A DNA stretch of 64,000 nt from Talpa occidentalis (GCF_014898055.3 NW_023604295.1:134446676-134510675), one strand, 5' to 3'; shown: positions 37,181 through 52,602, counted from the first letter of the stretch. Program-made: numbers and translations. The notes: generated by a model not told the origin, from the sequence alone.

Positions 37181-40140
37181 CCTGAGGGAGTGAGTCGTCT
37201 ACATTTTTTTCTCCTTAAAAAAAAAAAGGAATTACAAAAGCCGGGCTTTTGCATCATGGTTTGCAAATAATGCTGGTGGAGTGGAGTTGTTTGGGAGGGA
37301 AAGGAGAGAGAAAAGGAAATGAGTGAGGGATTTTCCCCATCTAACTGAGAGCAGCAAATCAACTCCTGTTCTGCACTGGATGCATTCAGCTGAGGATGTG
37401 CCGTGATAGTGCAGGCTTGAGCCGCAAGAGGGGACAGCAGCGCCCACCCACCCGCCTGCCTGGGAGCACCTGGCCTGTTATTCCAACTTCGCATAGAGGC
37501 ACTATCAGTCCCCATTTCTGGAGGGATTACTTTGAATTGAGCCATCTTTAAGACTGCAAGGTCTTGCCCTTTTTTTTAATCAAAACTGTTCTGTTTAATT
37601 CATAAATTGTAGAGTTAAGCATTACCTTTCTACATTCCAGAAGAGCTTTTATTTCTCTCTCTCTTTCTCTCTTGAGCTGTAACAAAGCCTCTTTAAATTG
37701 GTGTACCCTTTTGAAGCAGTCCTTTCTCATATTGAGATGTACTGTGATTTTACTGAGGTTCCATCACAAGAAGGGAGTGTTTCTTGTGCCATTAACCATG
37801 TAGTTTGTTCCATCACCAAATGCTTGGAGCAGTCACATGCAACGCAACAAAGGCTGAGCAAACAGGTAAAATCCTGAACGCAAGCGTCAGCGAAATCTCT
37901 CAGCGTGTGTGCTATGTGTTTCAGAATCAACAATGAAACTTGACTTGTAAGGATAAACAATTTTCTTTTTGTTGTTTTTTTTCCCTCTCAGACTTTATGG
38001 ATAATGTGACCTTGTCTTATGCAAATTCTGTATTTCTAAAACTACTGATATATAAGTGCTGTTCAGCATAAGGAAACAAAAATGCTGCTTTGACAGGAAA
38101 GAGAAGGAAGTATTCTGTTTAGCTGTATCTGGTATTAATTGCATGTTTAAACACTGGAATTTTTTTTCTTGACGTTAGATCAGTCATTTTTTTCTTTCTT
38201 CAAGATACTTCACTGCTGACACTGAAGAAGAAATGTAATTCATAACTTGCACTAAATGTATATTTCTTTTCTTAAAAATTTACCATTCTTATTTATATTT
38301 TTATGGATTAAAATTTATAAAATACAGATCAGTTAATATCGCACAAATAATTTTACCTTTTTAATGTGATTTTTTATAGACTAATTCAAACTTACAAATA
38401 TGGAGATATGAACAAAGTTTACAATGGGAACAAGGGTTTAAATGGAGGTCGTGGTTATTTCTCTATGATCCAATGTGTACATAGGCATTTTTCAAATCTT
38501 TCACTGCCATCCCTTGGATTATGTCTTCTGACCTGTCCATTTTGACTCATTTACTGGAAAGTTAAAAATACTGTTACTTTGCAGATTAAAACCAAAAGCT
38601 AGTGTTTTTAAAAAACACTTAAAAAAAAAAATCAAGCAATTGCAAAGGTAGCAATTATAATTTTAATCTAAACATAACCTTTAATCTTTGGGTAGTCACA
38701 TCCATAACTGTTCAATGATGTTTTGAATATCCATGGTGTACATTTTGCAGGATGAATTGAAATAACTGAGGTATGTTTGGAAGTTTTGATTTTGGGAATG
38801 TCTGTCATAATTAATCATGGTCTTAATTCATAGTTGGCAAAGGCAATTTTCTTGAAGGACTGGCCTAATATTCTGTGATTCTGCATTTTTGGTAGGAACA
38901 TGAATTTTTGCAGACAGACATATTCTGAAACATTACAGGCAATGAACCATTTTTACATTTTGGAAGTGACTTCTTAATTCTTAATGATAATATATCTGTA
39001 AAATCTTTAAGATCACGTAAGATCTGTAAGATCATGAAGCCATATTAGAATGACAATTGAAAGTTGATTAAAAGTTTAGGAGTTTTGTTGGATATTCTTA
39101 GTTGTTCTGCTTAAGATTAGTATTTTTTCCTAGTTACTTCCTCCCTTTGGCAGACTTCAAATTTTCTTAATGACTCATTCAAAGTTCATTTGGCCATTTA
39201 GAATGAAATTATTTCTAAGTGCTAGCTTTGCATAGCTTACTTCTGACATGTCCTGAGTGTATTTGCAGCATGAAAGGCAATGCTAGAGCATGAGCTTCTC
39301 GGCATTGGCAGTTGAATAACTTAATTGCTTGTCCTGAGTTACAAGCCTTCAAAGAAGAAATTGGTTTCTTTGCAGATAGTGTCATATTTTCAACTTCACA
39401 TAGATTTTATTTTCCACGTTTCCTTTTGATTTCAGGTCCTCTGTTCATTGCCCATCCTGCTACAGATACTGACAATACAGGGTGGATATCAAGGTGGATA
39501 TTAATTTTCTTGTATATTTCTTTCCCTGATTTGTTTTACTGCTGAAATACAGGAAAAGTGCCGTCTTTCTAATGTGTTCAGTAGTTTTCTTTGGTAATAC
39601 TCTGGTAATACTTTTCTTTTTGATATGTTGAGGTGTGTCTGCTTTTCAACTGAATGAAATGGTAGAGACCATGAAATATACATGCCTGATTGGCAAATTA
39701 ATTGAGCAGTATAAGTGGAGCACCTTATTGAAGTACCCTTTTTGAGAAAGTTTGATAAGAATGGGCAAGGGTGTCAGCATCTCTTCTTATTCATTATTGT
39801 TTTCAATTTTGGTTCATGAAGAATGCTTAGTTTGTTAATCTGTGATGTTGCCTAGAGCTGTATTTATCTGTTTTTATTTATACCAGTGTAGTAAAGCTGC
39901 ATATCATTACAGTAAAGATGATTACTGTGATGAGTTAATCAGAAAATCTATTAAAATCTATATGACAATGTGTGGTTTGGCCTTTAATTATATCTGTAAT
40001 AGTACTCCATTTTTACTGCTGCTCTATGCAGTGTGGGCCAATATGCCTGGCGTGCAACCTTGAAGGGGGTGATATATGTAATGGTTCTCTCATGTTAAAA
40101 AGCCGTATCTGTCCTTTGTGAGCAAGGATAGATGCTGGAT
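37181..40140 (+). other. CLCN3: CLCN3 3'UTR and downstream flank (end not fixed)
   Basis: AT-rich, with no lineage-specific SINE and no recognisable old repeat, as expected for a long conserved 3'UTR. I found no AATAAA here on the + strand. Candidate ATTAAA signals lie at 38307-38312, 38585-38590 and 39950-39955. The last is followed within about 15-20 nt by a GT-rich element (TGTGTGGTTTGG), which makes it the best guess for the main poly(A) site. That site is inferred. Confidence 0.5.
39950..39955 (+). terminator. CLCN3: Candidate CLCN3 poly(A) signal (ATTAAA)
   Basis: ATTAAA followed by a GT-rich stretch, about 2.77 kb after the ClC-3B stop; distance is plausible for the long CLCN3 3'UTR. 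Two other ATTAAA candidates lie upstream. Confidence 0.3.
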
Positions 40141-40157
40141 TGAACAGCAGGGTAGAT

Positions 40158-40424
40158 TTTTTTTAAAAAAGATTTATTTATTTATACAAGAGCTGGGGTA
40201 CAGGCCAGAGGTGCAGGGGGCGAGAGGATTCACCAGAGAGAGAGCGGGGGCAGAACAGGCAGATGGCCCTAAAGCACTGCTGAGGGGAGAAGTGGGCAAG
40301 ACAGGAGAGGTCTGCTCCGCCATGTGGGTATCTCCCTGGCTGGCCAGGAATCGAACCCGTGCTGCAGAGGCTGCGGACAGCTTCACAGCACTGTGCTCAA
40401 CCCGCTGCACCACCGGAGAGGCCC
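40158..40424 (-). mobile_element. tRNA-derived SINE
   Basis: Reverse copy. Perfect 17-bp target-site duplication TGAACAGCAGGGTAGAT (40141-40157 and 40425-40441). Confidence 0.93.
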
Positions 40425-40589
40425 TGAACAGCAGGGTAGATATAAAACTTGCAATATACGGTTTTGCAGGAAGTTTGCAGATTTGCAGGAAGATTTCATT
40501 TCAGTGTATGTTCAAAAACATAATTTCTTTAAAGAGAAAAATTATATTTGCATGAAGAGAAAACTTGTATTTAAAAATTACATATTTTT

Positions 40590-40856
40590 GGGCCTCCCTG
40601 GTGGTGCAAGGGGTTTAGCACTGCGCTATGAAGCAATCTGCAGCCTCTGCAGCATGAGTTTGATCCCTGGCCAGCCAGGGAGCTACTCATATGGCGCAGC
40701 AGACCTCTCCTGACTCGCCCGCTGCTCCCCTCAGCAGTGTATTTCAGTCAGTGTGCCTGTTCTGTTCCCCACTCTGTCACTGGTAAATCCTCTCACCCCC
40801 TGCATCTCTGGTCTGTACCCCAACTTTTGTATGCATAAATAAATAATTCTTAAAAA
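40590..40856 (+). mobile_element. tRNA-derived SINE
   Basis: Forward copy, CTGGTCTGTACCCC tail. Imperfect duplication AAAATTACATATTTTT / AAAATTATGTATTTTT nearby. Confidence 0.87.
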
Positions 40857-42418
40857 AATTATGTATTTTTTAAAAATTACCTTGGAAATTTGCTACTTTA
40901 CATTGCCTAAAAGGAGGCGGTAACGTGGTCTTCTGATATCAAATTCTTGGTAAAGAGAAAAACACTTTACTAGAATGGCCAGGGTAGATCTTTTATCATT
41001 GGTTTCATTTGAATGAAATAGTCATTGAATATGTACTGTGTGTCAGACACTATTCCTTATGTCCTTGAAGCTTACATTCCAGTCGGGAAAAAGACAGATG
41101 TATAGTTAATGTCAGATGATGATAAATATCAAAAACTAATTAGTTCAGGAAAAAAGGTTTTGGGTGATTCCCTTGCCACATAAATCAGGCAAAAATTCCC
41201 AGGCCAATGGAGAAAAATAAATAACTTAATGGAGAGGATGCTGTTTTTTATAGAGGTTAATCAGAGAAAGCCTCCAGATGAGGTGACATTTGAGCAAACT
41301 TGTAAAGGAAATGAGGGCATGATAAGGTTATTTGTGAAAAAAATTTTCCAAAAAGAGAAAACACTATATGCTGGCATCCTGAGGTAAAATATGCCCAACT
41401 GGTTCCAGGAACAACAAGTGGGTCATTGTGGCGGGAGGGGGAAAAAGTATGAGGGAAGAGGTTGGGGGTGTGGGTTTGGCTTTGCTTCTGAATAAAAGGG
41501 GAAGCCAGTGGAGCCAAGTGACATGATCTGACTTAACACGCTCTCTGCTCCTACCACGACTACAGAAGGGGAGAAGCAGAAGGCTGCTGGGATGATCCAG
41601 TCTAGATATGATAGACCCTTGACATTGACTGAAGCTGGGGCAAGTGTTTAAAGTGGTTGGATTGTAGACATTTTGAAGGTAGATAGACAGGATTTGCTAA
41701 TGGATTCAAAGGTTTTGGCCAGAATCACTACAGAATAAGAGAACAGCCAGTCAATTGGGAAAGACTTTAGGATGAATAGGAGTGTGAATACAGGAACTTT
41801 GATTTTAAATACGTTAAATGCCTGTTAGACTTCTAAGAGGGGAAGCCAAGCTGGCAGTTGTATATCTGAGACGAGTACAGGAGAAAGGTCCAGCCTGAGA
41901 GTTGTAAATATGGAAGGCATTCTGGGACAGGATGAGGCACCGGGGGACGAACTGACAGAAAAGAATGAAGCATATATAAGCTGTTATTTGGGGAGATGAA
42001 GTTCAGCAAAAGAGGAAGTATTGACATGGAGCGTCAACCCCTAAGTCAAATGAATAATTTCAAGAAGGCTCAATTGTCAAGTTTGCTGCTAGATAAGCAA
42101 AGTGAGGACTGAAAATTGGCCACGTGATAATTGTCCAAAGAGGGATCAGGCAAAAGCCTGGAGATGGGAAGGAGACGAAGGCAGCTATTGCAGTTTCTAC
42201 CTAGAAGCTTTTAGAAAAGGGGTGTTGTAAGACCTAGGAGAGCATTTTGTTGTTGTTGATGGGAAATGTCCAACGGGAGAAACTGATGATGCGAGGGGCA
42301 AGGTCCCAGGGGAGGGGGGCTCTTGGGCACATACTGGGCCATTAAGCAACATGCCCAGGAGAAAATGCAGTACTGGGCGGTAGCGTGGTGGGATTTTGTG
42401 GAAGTTATTTTTCTAGTT

Positions 42419-42684
42419 TTTTTTTTTAAGATCGATTTATTTATACAAGAACTGGGGTACTGGCCAGATGTGCGGGAGGGTGAGAGAATTCACCAGAGAC
42501 AGAGTGGGGAGCAGAACAGGCAGACTGATGAAATACACTGCTGAGGGGAGCAGCGGGTGAGGCAGGAAAGGTCCGCTGCGCCATGTGGGACCCTCACAGG
42601 CTGGCCAGGATCGGACCCGTGCTGCAGAGGCTGCGGGCAGCTTCACAATGCGGCGCTCACCGCCTGCACCACCAGGGGAGGCCC
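42419..42684 (-). mobile_element. tRNA-derived SINE
   Basis: Reverse copy inserted in the old repeat block. 13-bp target-site duplication with one mismatch (TATTTTTCTAGTT / TATTTTTGTAGTT). Confidence 0.9.
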
Positions 42685-43204
42685 TATTTTTGTAGTTCCT
42701 TGGTGAACAAATGGGGTAGGGAGTGGAGGGGCAGTGGCTTGTCTGAGGAAAGATGTGGAAGTAGAACTGATGGAAAACAGCACAGCCAACTTGAGGTTTA
42801 AATGAAACCAGCTGTCATAGTTGTATTTTTTTCTCCAGCCCCCTGGGAGCAGTAGCAGGAGTAGGCAGCTTTGTATCAGGCTTAGGTTCTAACATAAGTA
42901 CAGGTAACGGGTGAGCAATGGAATGGAGGCTGTGTAGTAATACCGGGGGTGTAGGGGGTGGGATGAATGGGCTAGGTGACGAGGGAAGCAAGACAAAGTG
43001 TTTAGAAGCGTGAAAAAAAGGTGGTTGTCAGAGTAGCGATTTATAGGGCATGATGGAATCGAAAAGTTGTTAAAAGCTAGGGTATTAGGGGGAGAGAAGT
43101 GAAAAGATGAGTGATGTTGGGTAACAGGATACTTGAGATTGGGAGGATTTCATTCTTGGTGCTGACAGTTTCTCGGGTATAACTTTGGAGTTTGTGGCTG
43201 AAAT

Positions 43205-43400
43205 GTGGCACTGTTCAGATCAAGGGGCAACAAATTGTTTCTGATTAAGTGCCAGACAGTAAGTATTTTAGGTTTTGTGGGCCAATCTTTCCAGTTACTC
43301 ACTTTTGCCTTTGTAGCCACATATAATACATAAACAAACAGGTGTGTTTTACAAAAACAAGGGGCGGGCCAGATTTGGCCCTAGTTTGTCACCCTCTAGT
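43205..43400 (+). mobile_element. Non-autonomous hAT-Charlie-type (MER) DNA transposon
   Basis: Ordered phrases AAGTGCCAGACAGTAAGTAT, TTTTAGGTTTTGTGGGCC, TTTACAAAAACAAGGGGCGG and GCCAGATTTGGCCC match a common mammalian MER element. Subfamily not assigned. Confidence 0.6.
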
Positions 43401-44644
43401 CTATGTCATTGAGTAAACCGCGAAGTTCAGGGTCTTGGAAAGCTCTGTAGGTACTGAAATTAAGAATTATGACAGGAGTATTTAGACAGAATGATGTTAA
43501 GCTGTAAGGTTGGAGCTAGTGCAAAGGTAGCTATCACTGCAGACATACAGTTTATAGCAATATCTTATTTTGTTGGGTATAGCATTCTGTGATTCAGAGG
43601 TTCTACAGACAGGCATTAAGGCCCTGAAAGTGAGCTTAGCTCAATATGAATTGGGTAATGGATTTCTGTTATGTCCCTGATTGGGTCAAAATGCCACATT
43701 CATGAAAGAGTCTCAGGGACTTAAACGGTGTTCTCAGAGAACAGAAGTAGACTGGAACTGCCTTTAGCCAGAGTGGCCAGGCCCTAGTTAGATGTACTTA
43801 TAAACTAGGTTTCAATTGACTGCTTTTCATGAAGGAAACAGGAAAGAAAGGAAGGCTTGGCATCCTGTAAAAAGTTTGGTCTTTAGTGAAGTGTTCAGTT
43901 GTTGGAAGATCAGTACTTCCTGAAACAAATTACTGTTTGACACAACTGGTTGGGTTTGGGGCTAGAAATCCACGTTTGTTATCTCCTGATAGTATCAAAT
44001 TATAACTGCCATATTCTTGGCAGCATTGGTATCCAAATTGTCTTGGTTCTGATATGCCCAGCATTTTAAAGATACACATTCATGTTATGTTTATGTAAGG
44101 AGTGGATGAAAAGCCAGTCCTTTTTTCGTTCCCTTTAATTTGTTCCTTGATAAGAAATCCTATTGGAATCCTTACTACTGATCATAGGAAAGCACTGAAA
44201 AAAATCTTACAAATGTACCATACATTTGAGACAGCTGGATCAAGTGAGCTGCTTGTAGGAGTACATGAGTCATCTAAAGACACTGTCAAAATGCAGTTCA
44301 GTAGATCTGGGGTCAGCCGCTGGGGAGAGTGCTAGGCACTATCATGTCTAAGTTTAATTCCCTCTGTCCTCCCACCCAGAAAGCCAATCCTTAAAGTTAC
44401 AGTTTTTATCAATTGAAGTTTCAGAAGAATTCTTTGTTGCCTTATTGAACTAGGACTCCTGGGAGCTATCACAGGTGTTAGGCAGTGACTGCCTATAGCA
44501 AATTAAGAGGATGACTTTGGTTGTCTTCCAGAATGTGATTAGGATCACATCATTTGGATGTTTTGACTGTCATTTTACTGCATTTGGAAAAAAAGAAAAC
44601 TAGGCCAGAAGAGCCTTATGGAAGTTTTTAGTAAATGTTTCCAA

Positions 44645-44650
44645 TTTATT
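44645..44650 (-). terminator. HPF1: Candidate HPF1 poly(A) signal (AATAAA)
   Basis: TTTATT on the + strand reads AATAAA on the - strand, 88 nt past the HPF1 stop codon. It is the first such hexamer after the stop and fits the short 3'UTR I recall for HPF1. The cleavage site itself was not established. Confidence 0.5.
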
Positions 44651-44737
44651 TTTTGTATTCTTTAAAAACAAAACAAAAATCACAAGTTCAACACTAATGC
44701 TTTAAGATATTGTATATCAAAGAAAGCCAGTTCTCAC

Positions 44738-47675
<2,938 letters not shown>

Positions 47676-49766
47676 CTAAATAAAAGAAAAAAGATAAAAT
47701 TTAATCACGGTAAAAAGATAAAAACAAAAATCTCCCCGTCAAAGTATATACACAAACGATTTTGTGAAAATGTAATAACATTTCAGTAATTTGGACTCCA
47801 AGTCAAAAGTTTAACATTTCTTTCCTTTAAATTAGCTAAAAGTAGTAGTCAAAATAAGGAAGACAATGAAATCATTGACTTTTACTAATCCTATCAATCA
47901 TGTAGAAATCTGCAGCCTGATTTAGGAAAGAACTCCTATTAATAGGAGGATCAGCTTCCAAGTATCTTCTAGGTAGAAGACAGGAGCTGAGCCTGGAAGG
48001 AAGATAGCAGGAAGATGTGGTAGGATGGAATTCATCTCAACCGTCTTGCTAAAATTCAAGCTCCGTATTTTCACTTGGAAAATTCAGAATTGTGTGTGTA
48101 ACTTCCCCCAAAATAGGGCAGTTTCTAGTTTTGTGGTGGCCTTTATGGAGGCAAGTGACTTAACCCATGAGCTTTCAAGTGCTGAACTTCAAAGCTCCAC
48201 TCTTCAAAGACAGGCTCAACCACAACGACCATCAGACACGTCCAGTCTGTTCTTTTTTAAATTTACACTAGTGGAATTATTCTTAAGTCTTAACACCCAT
48301 TTCTTTTTGTGCTGCAATGGAAATTCCTGAAAGAAAAGGACACAGTCCCCAAATATCTCATCGGCCTCTGAAACATTTCACTCTAGAGTCCCCACTGTCT
48401 TGTTTCATTATCTTTACTAAGCTACCAGAAGGGACAGAATATTCAGAACAATTTCTCAACTGCTCACCATTTGGGAAGTCATAGTTATGCTTTCTTCTTT
48501 TTTAAGATTTATTTATGCATACAAGAACTGGGGTACAGGCCAGAGGTGTGTGTTGTGGGGGCAGACTGTGAAATACACTGCTGAGGGGAGCAGCGGGTGA
48601 GTCAGGAGAGGTCTGCTACGCCATGTGGGTTGCTCCCTGGCCGGGGATTGAACTCATGGTGCAGTGGCTGTGGACAGCTTCATAGGTTGTGTCTTAACCC
48701 CTTGCACCACCAGGGATGCCCCTATGCTTTACTCTTTCTACCAAAATAACTGTAGTTGAATTTCAGGATTTAATCTAATAATAAAACCATGTAGATTTGA
48801 CACAAAAACCCAAGTGCAAAATTAAAACAAAACAACTGATGAAAAATATCTGTAGTATAGGCATAAAATTAATAGATTAGTGACTGTTGAGGGATCCAGT
48901 ATTTTTACATGTCAACATCTAGAGAATTGGTAATGTAATTTTTCTTAGTTTGTCTAGTTTGGGCAGGGGACCAGGACAAACATTCCTACAAAATTAAAAA
49001 CCCCACATCATTTCTAGTTATGGGGAAGAATTAAGCCAATCTACTCTGAAATTATAGTTGATGGTAGAAAAATAAAACAAGGCTTTGACTAAAGAGTCTG
49101 CAACAGCTATTTCATCCATAACCCTTGTTTCAGTCTTTAGCTTTCTTGTTAATGTGTACGTGAAAACCACAAGGATCCAATACAGAAGTATGTCCCACTT
49201 TACCAAATACTCCATGCTTGCTGCACACATTAGGAGAGACACAAAGAAAATGTTGATGGAATAAGGGAAGAGGCTGCTTATATACAGTTTCTGGAGAAAT
49301 AATACATACTGTCTCTCAAAAGCAGCTTATGGCTAAAGCTCTCTAAGGCATACTTTAGAAAAACTGCCTCTCCAAAACACCTTGCACTAAATCAACAGAC
49401 CTTAGCTATTAACAAAGGGAAAGAAACACAGCCTGCAAAGTAGCTTCCACTCAATTCTATGAAATCAGTTACTAATAAAATCAGATTAAAGGAATGGGGA
49501 ACACTTTCATTAGTTATGCAACCACAGTAGCAGTGTGGCATCAAGTGACTTAGCTCACACTCCACTAGAGGCCGCTGAACTGCACCTGGGTGCTGCCCTC
49601 CCTCCTGGGGGGAGGTATCTGGCAGCCCCAGGGAGTCTGAATTGGGGGGCATCCAGTTCTCAATAGGAGACAGCTAGAAAAGAGAAGGATAAGGTGCAGG
49701 TGGGAAGGAAGCAACAGAAGAAAAACCCTATTGAAAATAGGAAGAGACTAGCAGATGAAATCATAC
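47676..49766 (-). other. HPF1: HPF1 intron 5
   Basis: Contains one internally deleted SINE (48501-48722). The rest, including 48000-48330 with an open frame, has no sign of coding use. Confidence 0.65.
48501..48722 (-). mobile_element. tRNA-derived SINE, internally deleted
   Basis: Reverse copy lacking about 45 bp of the body (the GAGAGGATTCACCAGAGAC region). Flanks TATGCTTTCTTCTTT / TATGCTTTACTCTTT match at 13 of 15. Confidence 0.87.
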
Positions 49767-49917
49767 TTTCTTATCTCTCTGCTTCATCTTCATGGTTCTC
49801 TGTTCCAGTGAGTACCCCAGTTCTCTCGCTGCTTCAGTAAGTTTTTCATCTATATTTTTCAAGAGATTAGTTTTCTTTTTATCTGTTACTTCTTTAAGTT
49901 TTTTCATCAAAAATAAC
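49767..49917 (-). CDS. HPF1: HPF1 exon 5, residues 166-216
   Basis: 151 nt: G completes Lys166, then 50 codons from [15 protein letters not shown] through [20 protein letters not shown] to KMKQRDKK. It is lysine- and glutamate-rich and mostly helical. It ends in phase 0 at a GTATGA donor. Acceptor CTTTTTCAG. Confidence 0.96.
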
Positions 49918-52503
49918 CTGAAAAAGAAGTAAAAGCCCTCATTATGTTGCTGGCCACTGTGAGTACATGGACCTTTGAAAGTTAAGGGAGCTAAATTAAA
50001 AACATCAAATTCCATGCAAGACTGAGACTGCAGAGAAATTACCAACAGTTCTCTCAGAATCCCTAGGAGACTTCCTCAGGCAAGGGAAAAGCAGTATTAA
50101 TAAAAAGCTGTCAGTCACAGAAACAGCAAACATGATTTGAGTTTGCATTACCGCTAATGTCTAAAATAAATACATAAGGGATATTTAAAAAGCTGAGATT
50201 CAGCCAGGTTGCATCACTTGATATCGAGATAAGGCACACTGCTCTGGCACAACACAAAAAAACCTGCATGTTGACACAAACATGCTTTTATTTGTAAAGA
50301 ACCAGGGAATTGTTACAAGACTTAAGATCAGCAGATTTAAGTTTGGTAAATTTAGAAAATACAAAACAAAAGCAAAATTACTTTATAAGCTTATACAAAA
50401 GTACAATCCAAAGTGCTTTTTAAAGGTCATGTGAATGGTATAATACAGTAATGCCAGTTGCAGAAGCAGTATTATGTTTTATTATGAGAACGTTAAGATT
50501 TTTACTAGCAGAGCAGAAGGTCAAGAGTAAAATAAAGAGCCAAACCAGCACTCAGTCCAAAACACAAGATGATCCTCTTCCTCCAGAGCCATTACCAGAT
50601 TCCCAGGAGGAAATTCACTTCTATTCACTGCTATCACTTGAGAGTTTGTCATAGGCTGGGGACTGTAAGGGGCTTAGAGTAGTTGTAGTGGTGCTATCCT
50701 TTCCGCCCTTCTACACATCAGGGTACTGAGGCCTACAGGATGATAATCAACTTGCCCAAGTTTATAAAGCTAGTAAGAGCAGACTGAGGTGCCATAGAAG
50801 CTGAAACCACTAAAATCATGGTCCTCCGATTACAGCACTCATGTACATATATTACCTTCAATCACAGCCAATTGTATCAAGACAATATGTTCACATTTAA
50901 AGGGCCAAGTGTTGATGTCAGGCCCATGTATGTTAATATTCATCTTCCTTAACATCTTGGGTGTGTGGGCCTTCAAGTAGTTGGTGCTAGTCGTTTTCAT
51001 ACCGCACACACTGTTCCCTCACCTATAAACCCTTCCTGCCCATTCTTTCTAGTAAGTTCTAGGCCTGGATAAAATATCCCCTCTGAGGATTCCCACCACT
51101 TATGTAAGGTACTTAGTGGCTGTTTTCCCCTATTTTCAAATGACCACCTCTTTCTTTTAAAAGAAGATTTTTAATTAGATGAATAAAACAAACGGATGGT
51201 TTTGCATGCCCAAATATCTGTAGAATGAATAAATTTATGGAGCACTATGGGCAGGTACTATTCACAAGAAAGCCACTGCCTGGGATTGACATCTGGTGTG
51301 AGAGGCACTATGCAAGTAAACTACGGTTTCAGATAAAGATGCCACAATTTAAGTTGAATGATGCATCTAAAGGGCTTAGAAGAACTATGTCAATCATAAA
51401 TACCCAGCAACATTTTATATAAAACTCAGAGGCATCAGAAGAGAAAGAGCCCTTTTTCGACATCCACAATGTCGTCACTCTTTAGAATTACTGGTGTGTA
51501 CACATTAGTCCAGTGGGTACACTAGGCAGACTTAAATTCTGTTGACTGAAATCCTGTACTTTAAGACATAGGGAATAACAGTCTTTTTAAAAGGAATTAA
51601 AATAGCTCACATAAAAACATCTATATACTTTAATATTAAACTATTTTCTTCACTTTATTACAATATAAACTGCACAGCTGCTGACTTAGGGCTTCTCATC
51701 ATGCCTGTGCTAATAGAGCGTGGACTGGCTCACTCAGTCCCACACCAAGCCCCTTCCATCTGAGAGCACCTGCATCTCCCACACTACCTTCAGCTCGGAC
51801 TCCACACAGGACCAAGTGTCTCCCAAGCAGATGCAATTCTTTGAAAAGGGAAAGGCAGAAGAGCTTGTGCTTCTGCCGTTTCCCCCAGTGAGCACAGACA
51901 GAAACACCTGATGTAGCACAGCAGCTGCAGCGGAATCCCAGTGGCTGGTCCTTGACTTCCGGGGGGTTGAGAGGCAGAGGGCAGGGCATCCAGTTCACTG
52001 GCACAGGTTCTATCAGAGACAATGTGAGCCAGGGGCTACTCGTTGTCACAGTTCTTGATTTCCAGCTTCCTGATGGTGGCAGAGACTGAAAATCCATTGG
52101 TGAGCTACTTCTGTCACACCCCGGTAATTCCTGGAGGCTCAGCTCTCCATTAGCCCTTCCAAGGACTCTGCTTTAGAGTATTAAGTCTTTCTGTTTGAAC
52201 TACATACAATGGGTTCTTAAAATGAACTCTTAATGATGGTATTTAAAATAAGATGTCTAAAACATCTTTTGATTTTGCCATAGGACAACTGAGATTAAGA
52301 TAACAATTTCATGAGACAAAACAGTAAGTTACATAGGAGATACATCTATTGGTGAAAAATAAAAGTGTGGATAATACTACCTGCAAAAGTCATAGACATG
52401 ATCTCTAGAATTCTACCATTTGGAGTTACTGCAATTCCCTTTAGTGCATGAAAATTGTAAACAATTATAAATAGGAGAGGGAGTGAAATAAAAATTTTCT
52501 TAC
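49918..52503 (-). other. HPF1: HPF1 intron 4, with an unexplained terminal-exon-like segment
   Basis: A MIR-like fragment lies at about 50690-50830. The stretch 51650-52085 reads on the - strand like a last exon with a 3'UTR (separate entry). Otherwise nothing recognised. Confidence 0.6.
51654..52085 (-). pseudogene. Unidentified terminal-exon-like segment
   Basis: On the - strand a TTTTCAG acceptor-like site at 52086-52088 precedes an open stretch (AT)IRKLEIKNCDNE ending in TAG (52038-52036). About 380 nt of comparatively GC-rich sequence follow, then AATAAA at 51659-51654. This is the anatomy of a last coding exon plus 3'UTR. I do not recognise the protein. It could be the 3' end of a retrocopy, a fossil exon, or an alternative HPF1 last exon; the phase from HPF1 exon 4 would instead read a short different tail. 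Confidence 0.35.
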
Positions 52504-52602
52504 TTGACTGCAGCAAACACATTATCTCCATTTTGAAGAATTACACAATTTTTACTTGCTTCATTTGTACCAACAAATACAGGAAGCTCATCAGGAGAAT
52601 CC
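52504..52602 (-). CDS. HPF1: HPF1 exon 4, residues 133-166
   Basis: 99 nt: G completes Arg133, 32 codons ([20 protein letters not shown], then [12 protein letters not shown]), then AA of Lys166. Conserved beta-sheet core around the DSPDE motif. Acceptor AAACAG, donor GTAAGA. Confidence 0.96.

Larger units (their letters stand above)
5296..40000 (+). other. CLCN3: CLCN3 gene span (5'-truncated by window edge)
   Basis: ClC-3 is an electrogenic 2Cl-/H+ exchanger of late endosomes, lysosomes and synaptic-type vesicles; it supplies charge compensation for the V-ATPase. Eleven constitutive coding exons are visible, all with AG/GT borders and continuous phase. Together with one split codon they give 765 residues, exactly residues 54-818 of the 818-residue human form as I remember it. 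The first 53 codons and the promoter are not in the window; I searched the first 5.3 kb and did not find them. The initiator of the shorter 760-residue form (Met59) is inside the first exon seen. No frameshift or internal stop occurs. The gene converges on HPF1. The 3' limit given here is approximate because no clear AATAAA was found in the 3'UTR. Confidence 0.97.
40442..44644. other. Intergenic region between the CLCN3 and HPF1 3' ends
   Basis: Two SINEs (40590-40856 +; 42419-42684 -). A long block of old repeat runs from about 41000 to 43150; phrases such as GACATTTGAGCAAACTTG and GACATGATCTGACTTA are familiar from an old mammalian interspersed family that I cannot name with certainty. A DNA-transposon fragment lies at 43205-43400. 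The rest shows no gene. Confidence 0.6.

Noticed and set aside
37177..37545. 122-codon open frame on the - strand
   Set aside because: Antisense to the start of the CLCN3 3'UTR, no splice or homology support.
44102..44335. 77-codon open frame on the + strand between the genes
   Set aside because: No recognisable domain, no splice context, amid decayed repeats; length is within chance expectation.
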